Positions 45,865 through 61,043 of a DNA stretch of 64,000 nt are shown one piece after another. The DNA comes from Campylorhamphus procurvoides. Taxonomy: Eukaryota; Chordata; Aves; Passeriformes; Dendrocolaptidae. The notes beneath the pieces were generated by a model. It did no database searches. It was given only the letters and a program-made list of their open reading frames with translations, and was not told where the DNA came from. The stretch lies in NCBI GenBank assembly GCA_013396655.1, contig WBMV01007704.1:502153-566152 (forward strand), given 5' to 3'. The position numbers and the translations under genes are program-made. Position 1 is the first letter of the stretch. Every line of letters begins with the position of its first letter.

Positions 45865-48800
45865 TGTCTAGAGGATTTGTCACAGGCTTTGGCACATTCG
45901 TTATTCGCTCTCTTTATGCTGTTGAATAACAGGCCTTGCAGATTACAATGGGAGCCAGTTCTCACTTCAACTTCGGATCACACAAGATATGAGTAAATAA
46001 GATTTGGATGAATGATCCTTGCCCAGAAAAATCCCCTTGACACCAAGAGACCAGCAGAGATGGCATGGCTTGATTTTTGATTTAATCATTTAATTCCTCT
46101 TGCCATTCAAGGCCCGGAGCAACTTTGTTCTGGTCAACCATTTTAATATTAACCATTTCCCCTCCATCTTTCTTACTTCACCAGTAAAGCTTTGAGAGCT
46201 ACAGTAATTCAGCACTACAGGAACTAACATATACAGGTTAAAAAATGATAGGCAAACAAAAACAATAAAGACTCCTTATCTGTTTATTCCTGGTGCCACT
46301 CTAGGAGTCCATTTCTTACAGGGTTTTCTTTTGTTCCTGTAGATGAAAGAGGGCACAGGCCCAGCCCCTAAGTTAGGGTTCTCAGTGAAGCCATGCCGTC
46401 TACTTAGCTCTCAGCCATGGACATTGAAGATTAAGATTTTTCTTCCATTTCCAAATATGTTTGTATTTGCACCACGGGAATGCACGGTTTCCACTCTGCT
46501 AATGTGTTCTGTGGGAAGAGATCCCAGGAATTAGCTCACGTACTTACCTGGCTTGGGACTGCATTTTGCTTTTAAGAAGTAGAATGAGTTAAATGTAAAC
46601 CTAAATGACCATTTTAAAGATTGTCTAGAGAGGAAAACAGTCTTAAACCAGGCAGACAATGACAGAACGAAGGTCTTGGAAGTTTTAATAGTTTTCCAGG
46701 GCCAACACACAATTCCCTCCATCAGTGGATTGGAAGCCCCTGGGAACTCAGCCAAGCATCCTTCCTGAATGTGCCTGTACAGCAGACAGCGAGCGCAATG
46801 GTGGGGTCATCTAAACCCTGATAGCTGCACGTGCAAGCACAGCATGTCCCACAGCCCCAGCGTTTCCACTTTGCCACTCCCTAGCTGAAACAACAGGTAA
46901 GCCATTGCATCAAAGGTGCCACTGAGCTAAAATCCATACTCACTCAATTCATTTCTGTGTACCTTCCTGAGAGAACGGGATAAAACTAAAGAAGCTGAGT
47001 CTACACAAAGCCTAGTCCCTACCAGAGAAATTGTCTTTACAGCTGGGCACACCCATTCAGGATGATTATTTTGATCTGAATCTCCATGTACATTATTATC
47101 GATATTAACAGGAATGGGAGATGTACATGAGAGCTGTTGGAATCAGGACAGTGGGATGGGAATGACACATAACGAAGGGAAAACTCCCTGCTCAGGGAAT
47201 TCAGACAGTGCTGTGCAGTCACTGCTCTGCTATTTGCCACGTGCTATATACAGTCACAAAATATTCCACTCAGTCAGAGACATGGCCAGAAAAAGCCCCG
47301 GAACCCCGAAGTCTTATAGTCTTATAATAACCACTGAAGAACGCCCTCCACCACAAAAGGAGCACAGCAGAGCTTCTGGTGACCTGCCTGGGACACACTC
47401 AGTGCAATTTATTCCGTATTTAAAGAATCAGGCAAAATCCGAGGGGCTGCTTTCAGTGCCTTCCTGGCCATTTAGCATTGCTCTGCCACTGGGAAGCAAA
47501 TATTTTTGGCTACCTTAATGAAATTTCATAATGCTGGAATGAGGCATTACAAAATTATCATCAGTTTTCAGAATATCCATTTGTTTCAGTGGTTAAAAAC
47601 TAAATTTGAGTACCAGTATGGGTTCTGTTGTTAAAAAAAAAAAAATCCTTTCAAAATTAATCTGCCTTCTTTTTCACACCGTTTCCACTTTTTAATTGGT
47701 AAATTACTGAGACTTTTTGGACCAGCACACTAAGAGGCTCGTCACTTGAAGTTCAAATGCAGGATTTCAGAAAAAGAAAAAGCATTGGAGTGTTATGAGT
47801 GCTTCTTGGATTGAAGATGCAGGAACATAATGCTGATGGTACAGTAGTTCTTACTGTAAAATGTCATTTCTATTGTTTACAACACAATCCATATTATTAC
47901 TATCATTCCTATTATTATTATTTTTCTGGAAAAAAAATGTCTAAGACTTCAGTTACAATCAAACCACAGACTGGATGAAATAAGTAAGCTTCTGATTGAC
48001 CTGCCTTCCAAAGTGCTGCTAGTTCTCAGTAGTGTTTCTCCATTGCTGTAATTACAAATTACTGCAGCCAGGTCATTTTCATTTAGTCTTTACTGGCCAA
48101 CACCAGCACAGAAACCTGGATGAATGGGACCCCTGTGTGTAATGGTTTTACGAAGAGGATGAAGCAGGTCCCGTCATGTCCCACTCAAGAAGAGTGGCTG
48201 CAGGTGGTCAATACATCATGCCAGGACCCCTGAGAACCAGAGCTCCATGTCAAACCAGAGCCAACCTCGGAGAGATTGGATTGGTCCTGAAGATCCTGCC
48301 AGCTGATGGGCCCCAGGGAAGGTGAGTGTTTGTTGGTGCAGACCATACCTTAGGTTAAGAGAGCAGGTGGAAATCCTGGCTCAGTAGCCTTTTCTGCGCA
48401 GTGGGAGACTGTGGCCCCAGTAAAATTCCCGCTGGCTGGGGACTGAAAGGTATTGGAGGGAGCAGGAGCCAGGGAGCCCTTAAAGCTACCCTGCTTGTTT
48501 GCCCAGAAGTCCCCACTGAACTGCTGCCAAAATGATTTAATATGAATGTTATTTTTGGTGGCAGTAACAGTTTTTCCTATCAGTACACAAGAGGCAGTAA
48601 CATCCATAACAAATTGGGGATATGTTACACCTACAGACAGGTCTCATCCTTTCCTTTCCCTCCAAATCTTCCCTGCTCTTTCTCACACCCCAAAACTGCC
48701 TCCTGTAGCAGCTTGGGTGCACATAATTCAAACCATGGGAACAAACCTCATACACTGATTATTATTATTTAACAGCAGCAAATGGCCATTACATTTTACC

Positions 48801-49035
48801 AAGCCTAAGAGATGGTTTGCAACCCATTCTTGTGCTTCTTAGTGCTTTCAGCTCAACAAGGACACAGGCTGAAGAGCCAGCTCCTAAAGACAAGGGGTCA
48901 TGTTTTGATGATGTTTGTAAAGTGACTTCAGGAACTCTTTTGGGAAGCCCTTTTGGGGCTGCAATGGTCTGTACCCAGTGCCCTGCTGTCGTGCTCCTCC
49001 TGCATCACCAACACCATACTCATTTATGACAAAGC

Positions 49036-49100
49036 TGCATATTACTGTAAGTTAAATATTACTATAAAGTTGCATATTACTGTAAGTTACATATTACTTA
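49036..49100. repeat. Imperfect 35-bp tandem duplication
   Basis: Both units begin TGCATATTACTGTAAGTTA and continue ATATTACT, starting at 49036 and 49071. Confidence 0.85.
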
Positions 49101-52100
49101 AGCTCCTGTAATGATTAGGGATTTCCATGAGCTGCGGAGGAGCATAGGCAGAACATCTTTGCTCATGGACTAACCCCACAATGCTGAAGGAGCTGCAATG
49201 CCTCAGCAGAGGGCTGATAGGAAATCAGCCAGACACATTTAAACAGCAATTTGGAATCACCAAATACTCACCAGCTATATCTCACTGTCATTGCAGCACA
49301 AATACAATTATTGCTATTACTAGCAGCAGCAATAGTCGCTATTAAGGTTATTATTAGTCCTAATTTTTACTGTGGTAACACTGAGGAATTCCCTCCGTAG
49401 GCCAGAGTGCCAGTGCAGTCCATGCTGCGAGGCTGTTGCCATGGCAGTTGTGCTCTGTTTGCCGGTGTGTTTTGGCTAGAGAGCCAGCTGCTGAGGAGCT
49501 GTGCTCCAAGTTGCTGAGCAATAAATCCCAAACCAAATTCATGACCAGATTTCTGCTCCAAGCCTCAAACCTGTGACCTGCTACCGAGGCTGCTCTGCAA
49601 CTCCCCCTCACTTCGTCAAGTCTCTCTGCAAAAACACACCACTTCTACCAAAAACTCGTAGCACCTGAGTGACACTTTGGAAAATATCCTTTGCAGACTC
49701 ATTCATACAGGTGAGCACAGGAGATGCTGCTGGTGAGACTGCCAGTACAGAGAGTTATTTGTGAGAGGCTTGGAAGGTTTCAACAAGGAAGAGGAGAATT
49801 ATTTCTTTGCAATACAAGCAAATAGAAGCACATTATATTAAGAAAAAGACATTTAACTAAGCAGGATGAGACAAACTTGGTAAGATGTCAATGTTTCTTT
49901 ACAGGTGATATTTCCCTGACAGATTGTCATTCTCAAGATGGCCACAGACTATTGGTTCTCAGCTTGATGTTGAATGGACTAATTTTATTAATCGTGGACA
50001 TAGTCATTTGTCTTTTCCATCTTGTAGCAAGATGTGAAATTGGTCAGTGCACATGGTAAATTAATTCCACTGTAGGGATCACTCACAGATTATGGTCCCA
50101 CTCCAAATTTTCATAACGTTCTGGGCAGAGGTGCTGTCATACACAGAGCAAAAACAGCAGCAGAGGAGTGTGGCGCACCCTTAGATGCTCACACAGACCA
50201 GGAGGTTTGGCTGCCCCAGGACCACTGAGGTGACAAATCCTCTTGTCACCTGGACTGCAACCCATTAACATCTGAGGGTAAAGCCACGGTATGTGAACTA
50301 ATGGTCCCAAACCATTACCTATGGAGTTGGAATCCTTATCACAAAAGCACTAGAGTTGTGATTTGTATCTCTCCAACGGTGGGTCCAGTAACTCCTCCAT
50401 CTGTCATTACCAGTAATCTCTCTTTGTAATCTTCCTGGTACCTCTGTGTCACCAACAACCCCACTATAGGTGTTGTGCTTTCTAATGGTCCACTTAGCAC
50501 ATTCAGAAGTCTCCCATGCTCCCAGTATTGTTTGATTATGTCTTTTAGGGTTAAGATCTGATCAGTGTGTGTACACTCTCTTCTGAAGCTAAACTGACTT
50601 TCCTTAAGCCCACTATTCAGCTGTGCCCCCTTTCTTGTTCACAGGCACTCAAGCAAATGTATTCTCAAACACAGCAAACAGGCTAATGCCTCTTGAGTCT
50701 CATATTCCTTCCTGCCACCTTCTTTTCTTTTCCTTCAGCTTGTTGTAATCACATCTGAATACCAGGGACAAGCCCTTCCAAAGCTCTTAAGAGCCCTGGG
50801 AATACCAGACACTGTCCCAGGGGTGACACCTTTGTTGTCAGCACAGCCAGGAGGGTGCCATGCCTTGTGTCACACTGAGGGCTGGATCCAAGGAGCAGTG
50901 ACAACCACAGGGCCACTGCACAGCCCCTGATGGCACCCACGTTGATTGATTTATTTTTCTTTTAAATTTCCCAGCACATATCAGCAATGCTCTTTTCAGT
51001 AGGTTACCACTCTCACTTCTCACTTGAAGTCCTGACTTTTCGTGTCTCCCTTGTCAATAAAATCAACTTCTGAGAGATGAACTGTTCCATCAGGTTTCTG
51101 ACTGTTCAAGTGGAGCCATGTGAGTTTGTGACCTACTGTGTGTGTCACTCACCTTCCAAAACACACCTTCCCCAAAAGAACCTATTTAGAACTACTGATG
51201 AATTAGAAGGACAACTGGAACTTGGTATTAGGTCCTAATTTAACACATACCCAGCCTATATCCAGGCTAATCACAAAATTGATTTGTCTCTTCACACTAA
51301 ACTCTACATTAAAGGGACTTCTGCCCTTGATCAGATTTTCTATGATTAAACATTGATAGAGGTGTACCATGATACAGACAGGTAAAATACTGCATATAAA
51401 AGGTGATGAACCTTCAAACTTATCTGTTGTGATTGGATGAAAATAGAAAGTCTTAGTCCCCTCCTTTGGGCATCTTGGCAACAGCTTTCCAAGAGCCTTC
51501 TCTATCACTGGAGAAGGCTCTCAGAGCTCACAGATGTAGTGGCCAAACTCCTGAGTGAGGCTGAAATTAAATTAGGTCTTCTTGAAACAAATGTCCAGGC
51601 CCTTCTTGTCAAATAGGGCAGTGTCACTGATACTACAAGAAAAAGATGTTGAGGAAAATTCTCTTATATTTCTGTGCTGTTCCAAAGCTGCAGACACTGT
51701 GTGAGGCATCACACAAATATGCTCTGAGCAGCTAATGGGCTTGGCTGGTGCTGATGTGGAATAGCCATTTCATGCACCTAAAACAAAGTAGTCCTGCTCA
51801 TGATAAAAGTAAACCCATTATAAAGCAATAAATAAATCTAGAAGCTATTTATGTCAATCAAAAATAGTCACATCAGTATTCATACCTTGGCACTTTAATC
51901 ATTAAATCTGCATTTTGAAAGAAAACAATAAAATTCACTAATAAGTGATTGATATCATGTTGAGTAAAAATATCTCAGGATCATGAGGAAAATTTGTGAT
52001 GCTTTATTTCAGCTAGAAATCGGTGTAACAATTAGGTCTTCCAGCTCAGGTTCCAGGGAGACATCTTTCTTCCATTGCATTTTTCTCTGTCCCTCCTGTG

Positions 52101-52203
52101 CCAACTCTTATAAAACAAGATACCACAGGATTTAACTCTAAAAATCTAATACTACTGCCTTGTGGTGAACTGAATGCTACAGATTCCTTCTTGATAATAC
52201 TGT

Positions 52204-52275
52204 CTCATGGGATTCCTGCGTGGTAACAGAATCTCCTGGGATTCCTGTCTGGTAACCATATCTCATTGGACTTTG
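52204..52275. repeat. Imperfect 29-bp tandem repeat
   Basis: Units start at 52204, 52233 and 52262 (the third partial), each beginning CTC(A/C)T and the first two sharing GGGATTCCTG and TGGTAAC. Confidence 0.85.
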
Positions 52276-53390
52276 GTAGTATTTCTCCCATTGGACAACC
52301 CCAGCCCCACCAAATAAGCAGCCATAAACCTTGCACTCTCTTTATTTTACATGACATTATTTTACTGATATCAGATTTTGCACTGTTTAGCTCAGTGGGC
52401 TTTTTTCCCCCCACTGATTTTTACTAAGTTAGAATCAGGGCTCCGTAAGAATTTAATATTATGGAATATTGGATTTGTTTGGCAAGAATAATATTAAGAA
52501 ATACCTTTAAAGAAGCAAGAATAGAAATATTTCATGGCTTCATTGCACTTAGTCTTTAAATATATATGGACCAGAAAGCTTTTTTCTGTTCTGAAAATGA
52601 GCTATGGTAATAGTTCTCCTGACTCCAGTGAGAGAAGTCACAGCTAAATCATTTTAGAAGGAATATACTGAACAGTTCTTGAGGGGAATTTCAGTTAAAG
52701 CCTCTGCCGCAACTATAGATCAGCAATAAACCAAGAGCCATAAATCCCCAGTTATTCTGCTTGGGTTTATCATACCCCAAAGGGTCATTTAAATAGGGGG
52801 ACCCCAGTGCAGCAGACACTGCACCCTTAAACAAGGAACAGCAATCTGGCCCTTCTGTCCCAAGCCACTCTACCAGTTGTTCATAGTAAATTGACAGGGA
52901 TAAAATTATTGCAAAGAGACCACAAACAGGCAGAACTTTGTCCTTATAGCCCTGCCCGGTATCACCAGACACTTTTCCAGCTCCTCACAGGACTGTGGGT
53001 CACCCTGCAAAGTTAATCCACTTGCTGGGGGACTCAGTCAGGGAAGTTGCACATCACAGGGTTCAGATCTGTTTCATCAACCTGTAAAAATGAAATTCAT
53101 TCAAGAGAGGTCTGATCTAGTTCACCCTGTGACACTTCCAGGCTTAAAAGTTTTGTCTGCAGCTTTCCTTTGACTTATTTAGCGTTTCTAATGGCCCACA
53201 TTTGAGAAGATGCTGGGATCTCAGGGGCTGGGGGATCAACTCAAGGGAGGGATTGCTGCCGAGGTGAGACCCAGCATTGTTCATGGAAGAGCAGAACATT
53301 TCCCTATGGCCATGATCCACCCCTTGGGGTACCCACCCCACCAATGTTGTTCACATAAAAAAGTGATGGGTCCCTAAGAGAATTACTCAG

Positions 53391-53420
53391 TTAAGTTTTG
53401 TGTCATTAAGTTTTGTGTCA
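53391..53420. repeat. Perfect 15-bp tandem duplication
   Basis: TTAAGTTTTGTGTCA occurs twice head to tail, followed by a diverged CTAAGC start of a third unit. Confidence 0.9.
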
Positions 53421-56400
53421 CTAAGCTCTTAGATGTACCAACAGACCTCATGGCAGGTCTTGACCACCTGGCATAGGGTGGCTTTGGCAGAGCTCTGACC
53501 AGCTGAAGCTCTGGCTCAGTAAAAGGAGGAAAGTTTGAAATCCAGATGCTACTAAGGCTTGAGGCCCAATAAAAGTGCCTGAAGGATGCAAATGTTAGAG
53601 ATGGAAGAAGGTAAGCAGGCAACATCTTCTATTAAAGCATTGCATGTCCTGCCACGTGTTCAGCCAAAAAAATGGACATATGCCATTTTTCCTTTTCACA
53701 GCTGTCTTTCTGTCCAAATATAACACTCACAACTCCAGAACTTACAGCTGTTCTGAGCCCTTTTTTGAATCCAGACAATTCTTCAACACCAGCTTTTCTT
53801 TGGCCTTGTTCAAGCCCTTAAATCTCATCACACTTGGAGATACAAGTAACTGTGATAACATCCCTGGCAACATCATACTATTTTTGAGAGGAACAATAAA
53901 GATTATGAAGCACTTTCTGAAGGTAAAAAACCCAACCAAACAAACAAAAAACAAATGACACACTTGATACCAGATCTGCCAAGACACCTTTATCCCTAAA
54001 CCCTGAATTTCCATGGTGTTTATCTGCCTGAAGTACCACTGAAATTAGAGGTAGGTAAGCAAGTAGAGGCACTCAGGAGCGTTGCTGGCTGCGGTCCTGG
54101 CTGCCACCTTGGGACCCTCTAAAAGACTGTTCTGGCTGTTGCTACAGGCTGGGATACCCAGGAATGGTGTCACATCAGGGACTGCATCTCTCCTCTGCTG
54201 CCTTTTAGGTCACAACATGCTGCTTGGACAATGAATTGAGTTGGAGACCTGTGGAAATATCCACAGGCATATTTGGACAACAAATCCAGGGAAAAAAAAA
54301 CAGGTTTTACCAGGGGGTTTTGATGGTCTCTTAGGGGGACATTCATGACTTTCTTGTGAGTCACCACCCCAAAAATACTGTAAGTGCTATTCATTCAGCA
54401 GTGCAAGCTGGAAACAATCTAGGGAACTCTCATCTTCAGGTTGGTGGGGGCTGGCAGCACAGTCACTCTGCCTGGGAATGAAGGGCGAGACAAGAAAGAG
54501 CACGGCTTCCAAATTACTCTCGTACATGCTCTGCCCGGGGACTGGCATCGCATAAAGGGAAGGGTTTATGTGTGCCCAGAAGCAGAGCTGTGGATCCCCT
54601 TTTGCAGCTCTGAGAGCCGTGATGAGTGGCTTTTTTTTTTTTTTTTGCTGGAGGGATGATTAGACCGGGAAAGATTTGTGTAGAACTGGTGCAAAAAGAA
54701 ATGGTGCAGGGCTTGGGGGAGACGCATGAAAATTCCTGCCATCCCACACTGCTTGGAAGGGTCAGAGAGCAACTTTGGTGTTTATTCTCTTTATAGCCCA
54801 CAGGACCTTCTTAGGGCCTGAAGCCCTCTTGCTATAAAAATAGGGGAGAATCCATAAAACTAGCAGCATCTCACATATAGCACAGCTTTTTTCTTACAAG
54901 ATAGGCAAGAAGCTAAGTGCCTTAATTAGAAGTTCAGCAAGTTATTTTTTGCATGTCGCAGCCAACAACACAGAACATGGACTCCTGGTGGAATACCAAG
55001 GCAGTAAATCAATGGAGGGTCTTTGCTACCGTTCATGAAATGCTCCAGCTGTGCTCCTAAGGATTATAATGTCAACAGAACTCTTGATTTGAATCACAGC
55101 CTTGCCTCCACTCAGGGGCCATATATTAGTCTTGAAAAGCAGACAGAGTTTCACTGCTCAATTAAAAAAAAAGAGCGAGAGAGAATCGCTGAGCTGAAAA
55201 TAAAATGGTGATGTAGGAGAGGAACACTGCGGTGCAGCCAGCGGGGGCTTTTAGCAAAAACCTCTAGAAATTTGAACAGCAAGATATTTCACCTTGTTTG
55301 CTTGGTATAAATTTCACAAGTCAAATTCAATTTTTCCCAATACATTTAGGCAGCGCTTAGTCCACCTGATTAAGTGCTCAGCTTCACCAAAGCCATTACA
55401 GGAATTCCAGCTGATTTCAGCCAAGGATCTCGTCCTTACTAGGAGTGTGACACATATCAGGAATCCCAAGAAATAAAAATGGATCATTTCAGACTGTGGT
55501 AAATTTGTCAGGAGGGCAAATATGTTTGAATATCACTTGTGGTTATGCTTCTGCTTTAGCGCATGATCAGATCATAGAATATCTTGAATCAATGAAAACT
55601 AGAATGTATTCCACTGGGCTGGATTCCCAAAAGCTGTGTAAAAGGTGCAGTTTTGCCTTAGCAAAACACTTGAAGTTTCCCAGGAATCTTTTGACATTTA
55701 GCAGGTGTTCTCTTGCAATGATTGTCATAAATCTTAACAACCCACATGTAACCAGGCAAAAAAAAAACCCCAAAGCTGGAGACTTTTCTAATGATGACCT
55801 TGAAGTTGTTGACGAGGTCACAGTGGTGGTGTCATGCTGCAGTTTGCACATGTTCTTACTTTCTTATTCCTATAGGAATCAGCTGCTGCCAAAGTATACA
55901 TGATACAAACTAGAATCTTGATTATCCAAAGCTCAGTCATAGTCTCTGTTTCCTATAATACGGTTCTATCCCTGGTATTTATTGCTTACACTGAAAAGTA
56001 TCTCAGTTATTCAAAACCTTGGTTACTCAGATTCAGTGAGTGGACCCATTAAATCAATGTGCAATTGATTCAGCTGGCTGAAAACCATTTCCCCTCTCAT
56101 AACTGTAGCAAAGCTATGCAAAGATCGGCACAAAAAATACTCAGAAAAGGAAGAAATCTACCTTTTCTTTGAATGCTTTTGTTGAAAGCAAAAAGGAGGA
56201 AGAATCTCACAGAGGCCTAATAATTCTGGAACTTTCAGCAGGTTTATATCATTGCAGAAGCAAGAAAGCCTCCTCTCTGAAATGCAGAATTATTTGAACA
56301 TGCTATTTTTCACTAGCACTAAGGCTGAGCAGTAGCTGAAATACAAGGGGGTTGTAGGGCTGAGCCAAGTTCCTGAAATGCAATAGGAGTTTCTAGTGCA

Positions 56401-59400
56401 CACTCAGGATATCCGGCGGGGTTGGCAGCAGCCTGTTTCCTGGCTTGGCATCTTGTTTGTTTTGGTCTGTTCTGCTCTCCCAGCACCACACCTGAGGTCT
56501 GTGCACACCTGTGCCAGCTCGTGCTGCCTCTCCCACCTGCAGGGCTGCACCTGATCCACAAAAGAGGACAAACCCTCTGACAGCCCCAGGCAGGAACATC
56601 ACTCATTTCCTGGGACAGCACGGACTTCTCCTCCCAGGGGTTCTCCAGGTACAAAGACACATATGCCGCCCAAGTAGAAAACACGGGGTTACATCCATTA
56701 AATGCATCACTGATTTGCCACCACAGTCTGGACAAGAAAAAGGTACAAGTTTGTTTCATAAATAAGTGAACTTGAAGTATCACATCGACCAGTACATTAT
56801 GTCAGTGTGACAATATGAATTTTGTTTGTCTCAGATGAAGTCCTGGAATTGTGTGCAGAGTAAAAATCCACCAGCCTTCACCTCACAGGATTTTCCACAA
56901 CAGTTTTCTAAACTGATTGTCTTTTTTTCTCCCCACTTGGCCCTGCTTCTTTTCTTCTTTTTCCTCCACCAGTCTCATGGAAGGGGCAGCACTACAAGAG
57001 CAGCTCAAGGTGTAAAAGTATTTTTCTTATCAATCTTTGCATTTTTATCCATCCATGTCTCCTTTCCAATTCCACTTTATCAAGGCTCCATGGAGAGATG
57101 TACAAAGTGTTTTTCAGTCTTTCCACAGCTTTTTTGCCAAATACTTAATTATTTTCTAAAAGGAAAAGTCTTCTCCTTTTTACCCATCATGTGCTTTACA
57201 TGACAACTAACTTGGATTGTCTCCAAAACTTACCAAGAAAGCAAATTCTTGTCTATTTTTCTAATTCCCCTCCAAAACTGGAAACTTGTTCCAATATTAG
57301 AACACCAGAACATTCCACACATGACTTTATAAAGTCTGCTTTAAGGGTTTATTGGTTGTATAAGAATCTTACTGTTACATAAATTTATATTTTCATCTCA
57401 CTGTAGGTACCATGGAAAATCTATATAAAAATGAATCAGTGTATGTGGTTTTTTTTTTTTTTAAATTTAAGTTTTCTGTGGGCAAGAAGTTGGATGGAGT
57501 GCTTGGCTTGTGTCATGACACAGTGCCATTGCAGAAATCATAAGGGGTTTTTTATATGGATTTTTAAATCAGAAAAGCTTTTTTATTTTTTCTTTCTTGG
57601 CAGAGAAGCCAACATTTGTTAGAACTTTAAAAAAAAAAAGGTTTTAAGTTTGCATTAATGTAATCTTATCTTTTACTGAGCTATGAGTCAGGAGTCCATC
57701 TTCAGCCTTTAGGAAAAGGTGTTAGAAGAAAGCAAGATTGGAAACCTTCTTTTTCCAGCAGGAGATACCCAACCTGCTATTAAACCTGATAAAATTCCAG
57801 TTCCTTATTGTCCTTCCCCCAAATATCTCTGCACAGCCACAATCCAAATAGGTAAATGATAAAACTTGGGCCCCAAGTTCAAGCACTGATCCCCCTCTTT
57901 CCAGCAGCTGAAGCTTTGGATTTGCCTGTGGAGAGGGGTTTCAGAAGCAATTAAGCTGTAGAGCTCATGGCAGCCCTTTGAGGAGACACCATAAGCAGAG
58001 GCAGCCATGCCTTTTGTAGGAATTAATAAGGAAGGGACTGAATTTGGCCAGAGGATGGTAAACAGCAGGCTTCCTTGGGCACAGATAGAGAATTAATGAA
58101 CCTGTGTCCCCCTCAGGTTCTAAGAGGATTTTCTGGAGCACCTGAGGGTCTCTCCTGGCTCTGGGGGCTCTTTCTGAAGTCTGCTTGGGTTTCTTTGACA
58201 TCACTGGGCTGCTTGTGTGCTTTCAGGCTTCCCAGGAGGAGCTGTTCTTACTTTACCTACAAAATTATCCTATCTGTCTAGAGTAGAGAGATCAGGTAAG
58301 GAAGGGATTACCTTCACTGAAAATGTATCAAGTATTGAACCAGAAGGAAAGACACAGGCCTCCAGGAAGGGAAATTGCAGGGGAGAAGCCTTTGGCAGAA
58401 GCTTTTCCTAAAGCTGGGAAGATGCTGAGAGAAGTGTATAGCAGAAAGGGCTGATATAAAACAAGAGAGTGAATTGGATCTGTGCAATTCAGAGACAAAG
58501 GCAAACTAACCCTGGGTTGAGTTCTCTAAGGAAAAACAAAAGATACAGGCGATGACCCTGCTCCATTTAGATTAGGAAATTTAGATATTTAACAAGAAAA
58601 CAAGGAAAAACTCAGTTCTGAAGGGCTTTGTTTTACTAGTTGTCCCTCTGGAAAGATTTTAGAGAATCTCAGTTTTCATGGCTGTTTTTGAATGCATTTG
58701 CAGTGAAGCACTGGAAATACAGCACTGTAATACACCCAGTTCATTCAGAACTGGGGGAAGAAAGGGTTAACGTGATCCTGAGGGGTTTGTCTCCATAAGC
58801 ACTGCTGAATATGGGTAACAGATCCTCGGAGCAGACAGACTATGGGACACAAATAAACCCAGTTTCTGCTGCTGTAGTTTTAGACCCATGTTGCCATGAA
58901 AAAATGTCTAAGGATTTAAGAATAATTTTCAGTGGGTTTCACGGTCTGAGCAACAAATGCCTGCGAGACTCCGATGTCCGCAGAGGAAACTAAGTACGTG
59001 GGATCAGACTACAGCTATGCTGTGCCCAGCAATGTGTGTCACCTATCCTCCAGTGACACTGCCTCTGAGATTCCCAGGAGATTTCTTTCAGGCTACTTCA
59101 TTTCTGGCTCCATAAAGGAACATTTGTGTGGCTTTTCCTAGCAGAAGCATAAAAGGGAGGTGGAGCCTTGATCTGCTGGCAGTTCTTTCTTAATGAAGTA
59201 GCTAAAGACACTGAATGTAGGAATGAGTCCATTTCTGCCTACAAAATTCCTCAAGGAGTAATTTCTAAAGATAAAAATTGATTTAAGACAAATTATTATC
59301 ATTACTGGGCAGTTATCACATATGATATATTATCCAACAGAATGATCAAAATGACATGAAGCACTTAAAAAAAAAAGTTATTTCCAAATGAAAAAGGCAT

Positions 59401-61043
59401 TCCATTCAAAACCAGCTTAGTGACATTTTGACACCATCAGACTTAGTTTTCTTTGTTTCGGGACAGAAATTTTTAAGTCAAGCAGGTGGTGCCAGACTTC
59501 CCAAGTCAGTAGAACATCCCACTGGGGCTGGATCCTTCATGAGCTCTGCAGCCAGAACCACTGGATGTGTTTCTCACTTATATTTGCACCAGGATGTCTC
59601 CCAATTCCCCCCACAGACACTGTTCTTCCAGTCCAGACATTTCACCTTGTAATAAAGACACTTTAGGACTGATACTGTGAAAACCAAAACATTTTCTTTG
59701 ACCTCTAAAGTGAAGTCCATGAACTTATTTTGTGGTCAAACAGGGGATACACTCTGGATTTCAGAAAGGCTTCTCTTCTGATATGCAGTGGTGGCATCTA
59801 AACTATTGCAGAAATAAAACGGGACAGTTCTCTTTAAGCATCTAAATTTGGAGGTGGCCCGAGAACGCTAACAAAAGAGGACAGTCACCATCAACTGTTC
59901 TTTAATTATAGATCTGCTTATTCACCTTCCCAAATCCTTCAAACCTTCCAAAAGGAAACTGGAGACATTTGAACTTGGGCACTGCTGCAACTTCAAAGGG
60001 CTATTTCAGATAGCTTTAAAAAAAAATAAAGATCAATCCATTCAATACTTTTTCTCTCTATGGAAAGCATTTTACCACTGAAAATCCAAGAAGGAAGAAA
60101 GCAATTCTTTAATAGAGGAGGGAGCAGATACATGAGCTAATGAAGTGCTACCTTATCCAAGCTATTCAGTTTTCTTGTATTATTCAGTGCTCACAGGGGT
60201 ACAAGTTTCCTAAATTTCCCTAGGGTTTTACAGGCATTCCCACTCTCTTTTTCCCTCTGCTTTGCTAATTCATGCCCCTGAAATAAACTTAGCCAACATC
60301 ATTTTCTGAGCATATCCATAAAGCAAGGTACCTTTTGCTTACCAAAAAGCCCAAAATAATTTGGCCCCAAATTGGGGAAAAATAAGTCAAATTCAAGGTA
60401 ATTTTTTTACACCTAGTTTCTTATGTGTCTGCTTTTATTCATGTAATATTTTGTGTCCTTTTTGTTTATGTTTTAGAGGACAATCTCCTCTTTTTGCTGT
60501 CATATTAATGGTCACAATATGTGTAAAGTGGCATTTGCAGCTGGCAATGTTTCCTTATGTGGGAGAGTTTGTCCCTCAGGGTTGTGTCCACAACCCAGAT
60601 GTGGGTGAGAAACATCCATTTCCAGTCACGGATGCCTTTTTGCTCTGTACATCAGCAAGTGAACAACCTGAAGAACACCCACAAAGGAGGGCACATCCCT
60701 CACACTGCTCATCTCTGCACTTGCAGCCAAGCTTTTCTTGTGGACAAATCAAGGAATCACTACTTGGAAAAATGGCTTTAGCAGCAGCTGGGAATCCATG
60801 ATCACTTTTAAAAATTCCATTACCAAGACAAAGAAAAATAATAATTATTCTGTCCTGGCAGGCTTGTACAGCTGTGATGACATGAGGAGACCAGAAGTAA
60901 CCAAGGGGTGATGGAAGACGTTTCACATCTACTTCTCAAGTTCTAGAAGATGCATGAATATCTGCCAGGGTCTGGTTCCTCAGCAGGTTCTCTTTGCAGT
61001 CTCCTTGTTCTGACACCTTAGCATCCCTCCCCTGTGACACAGA

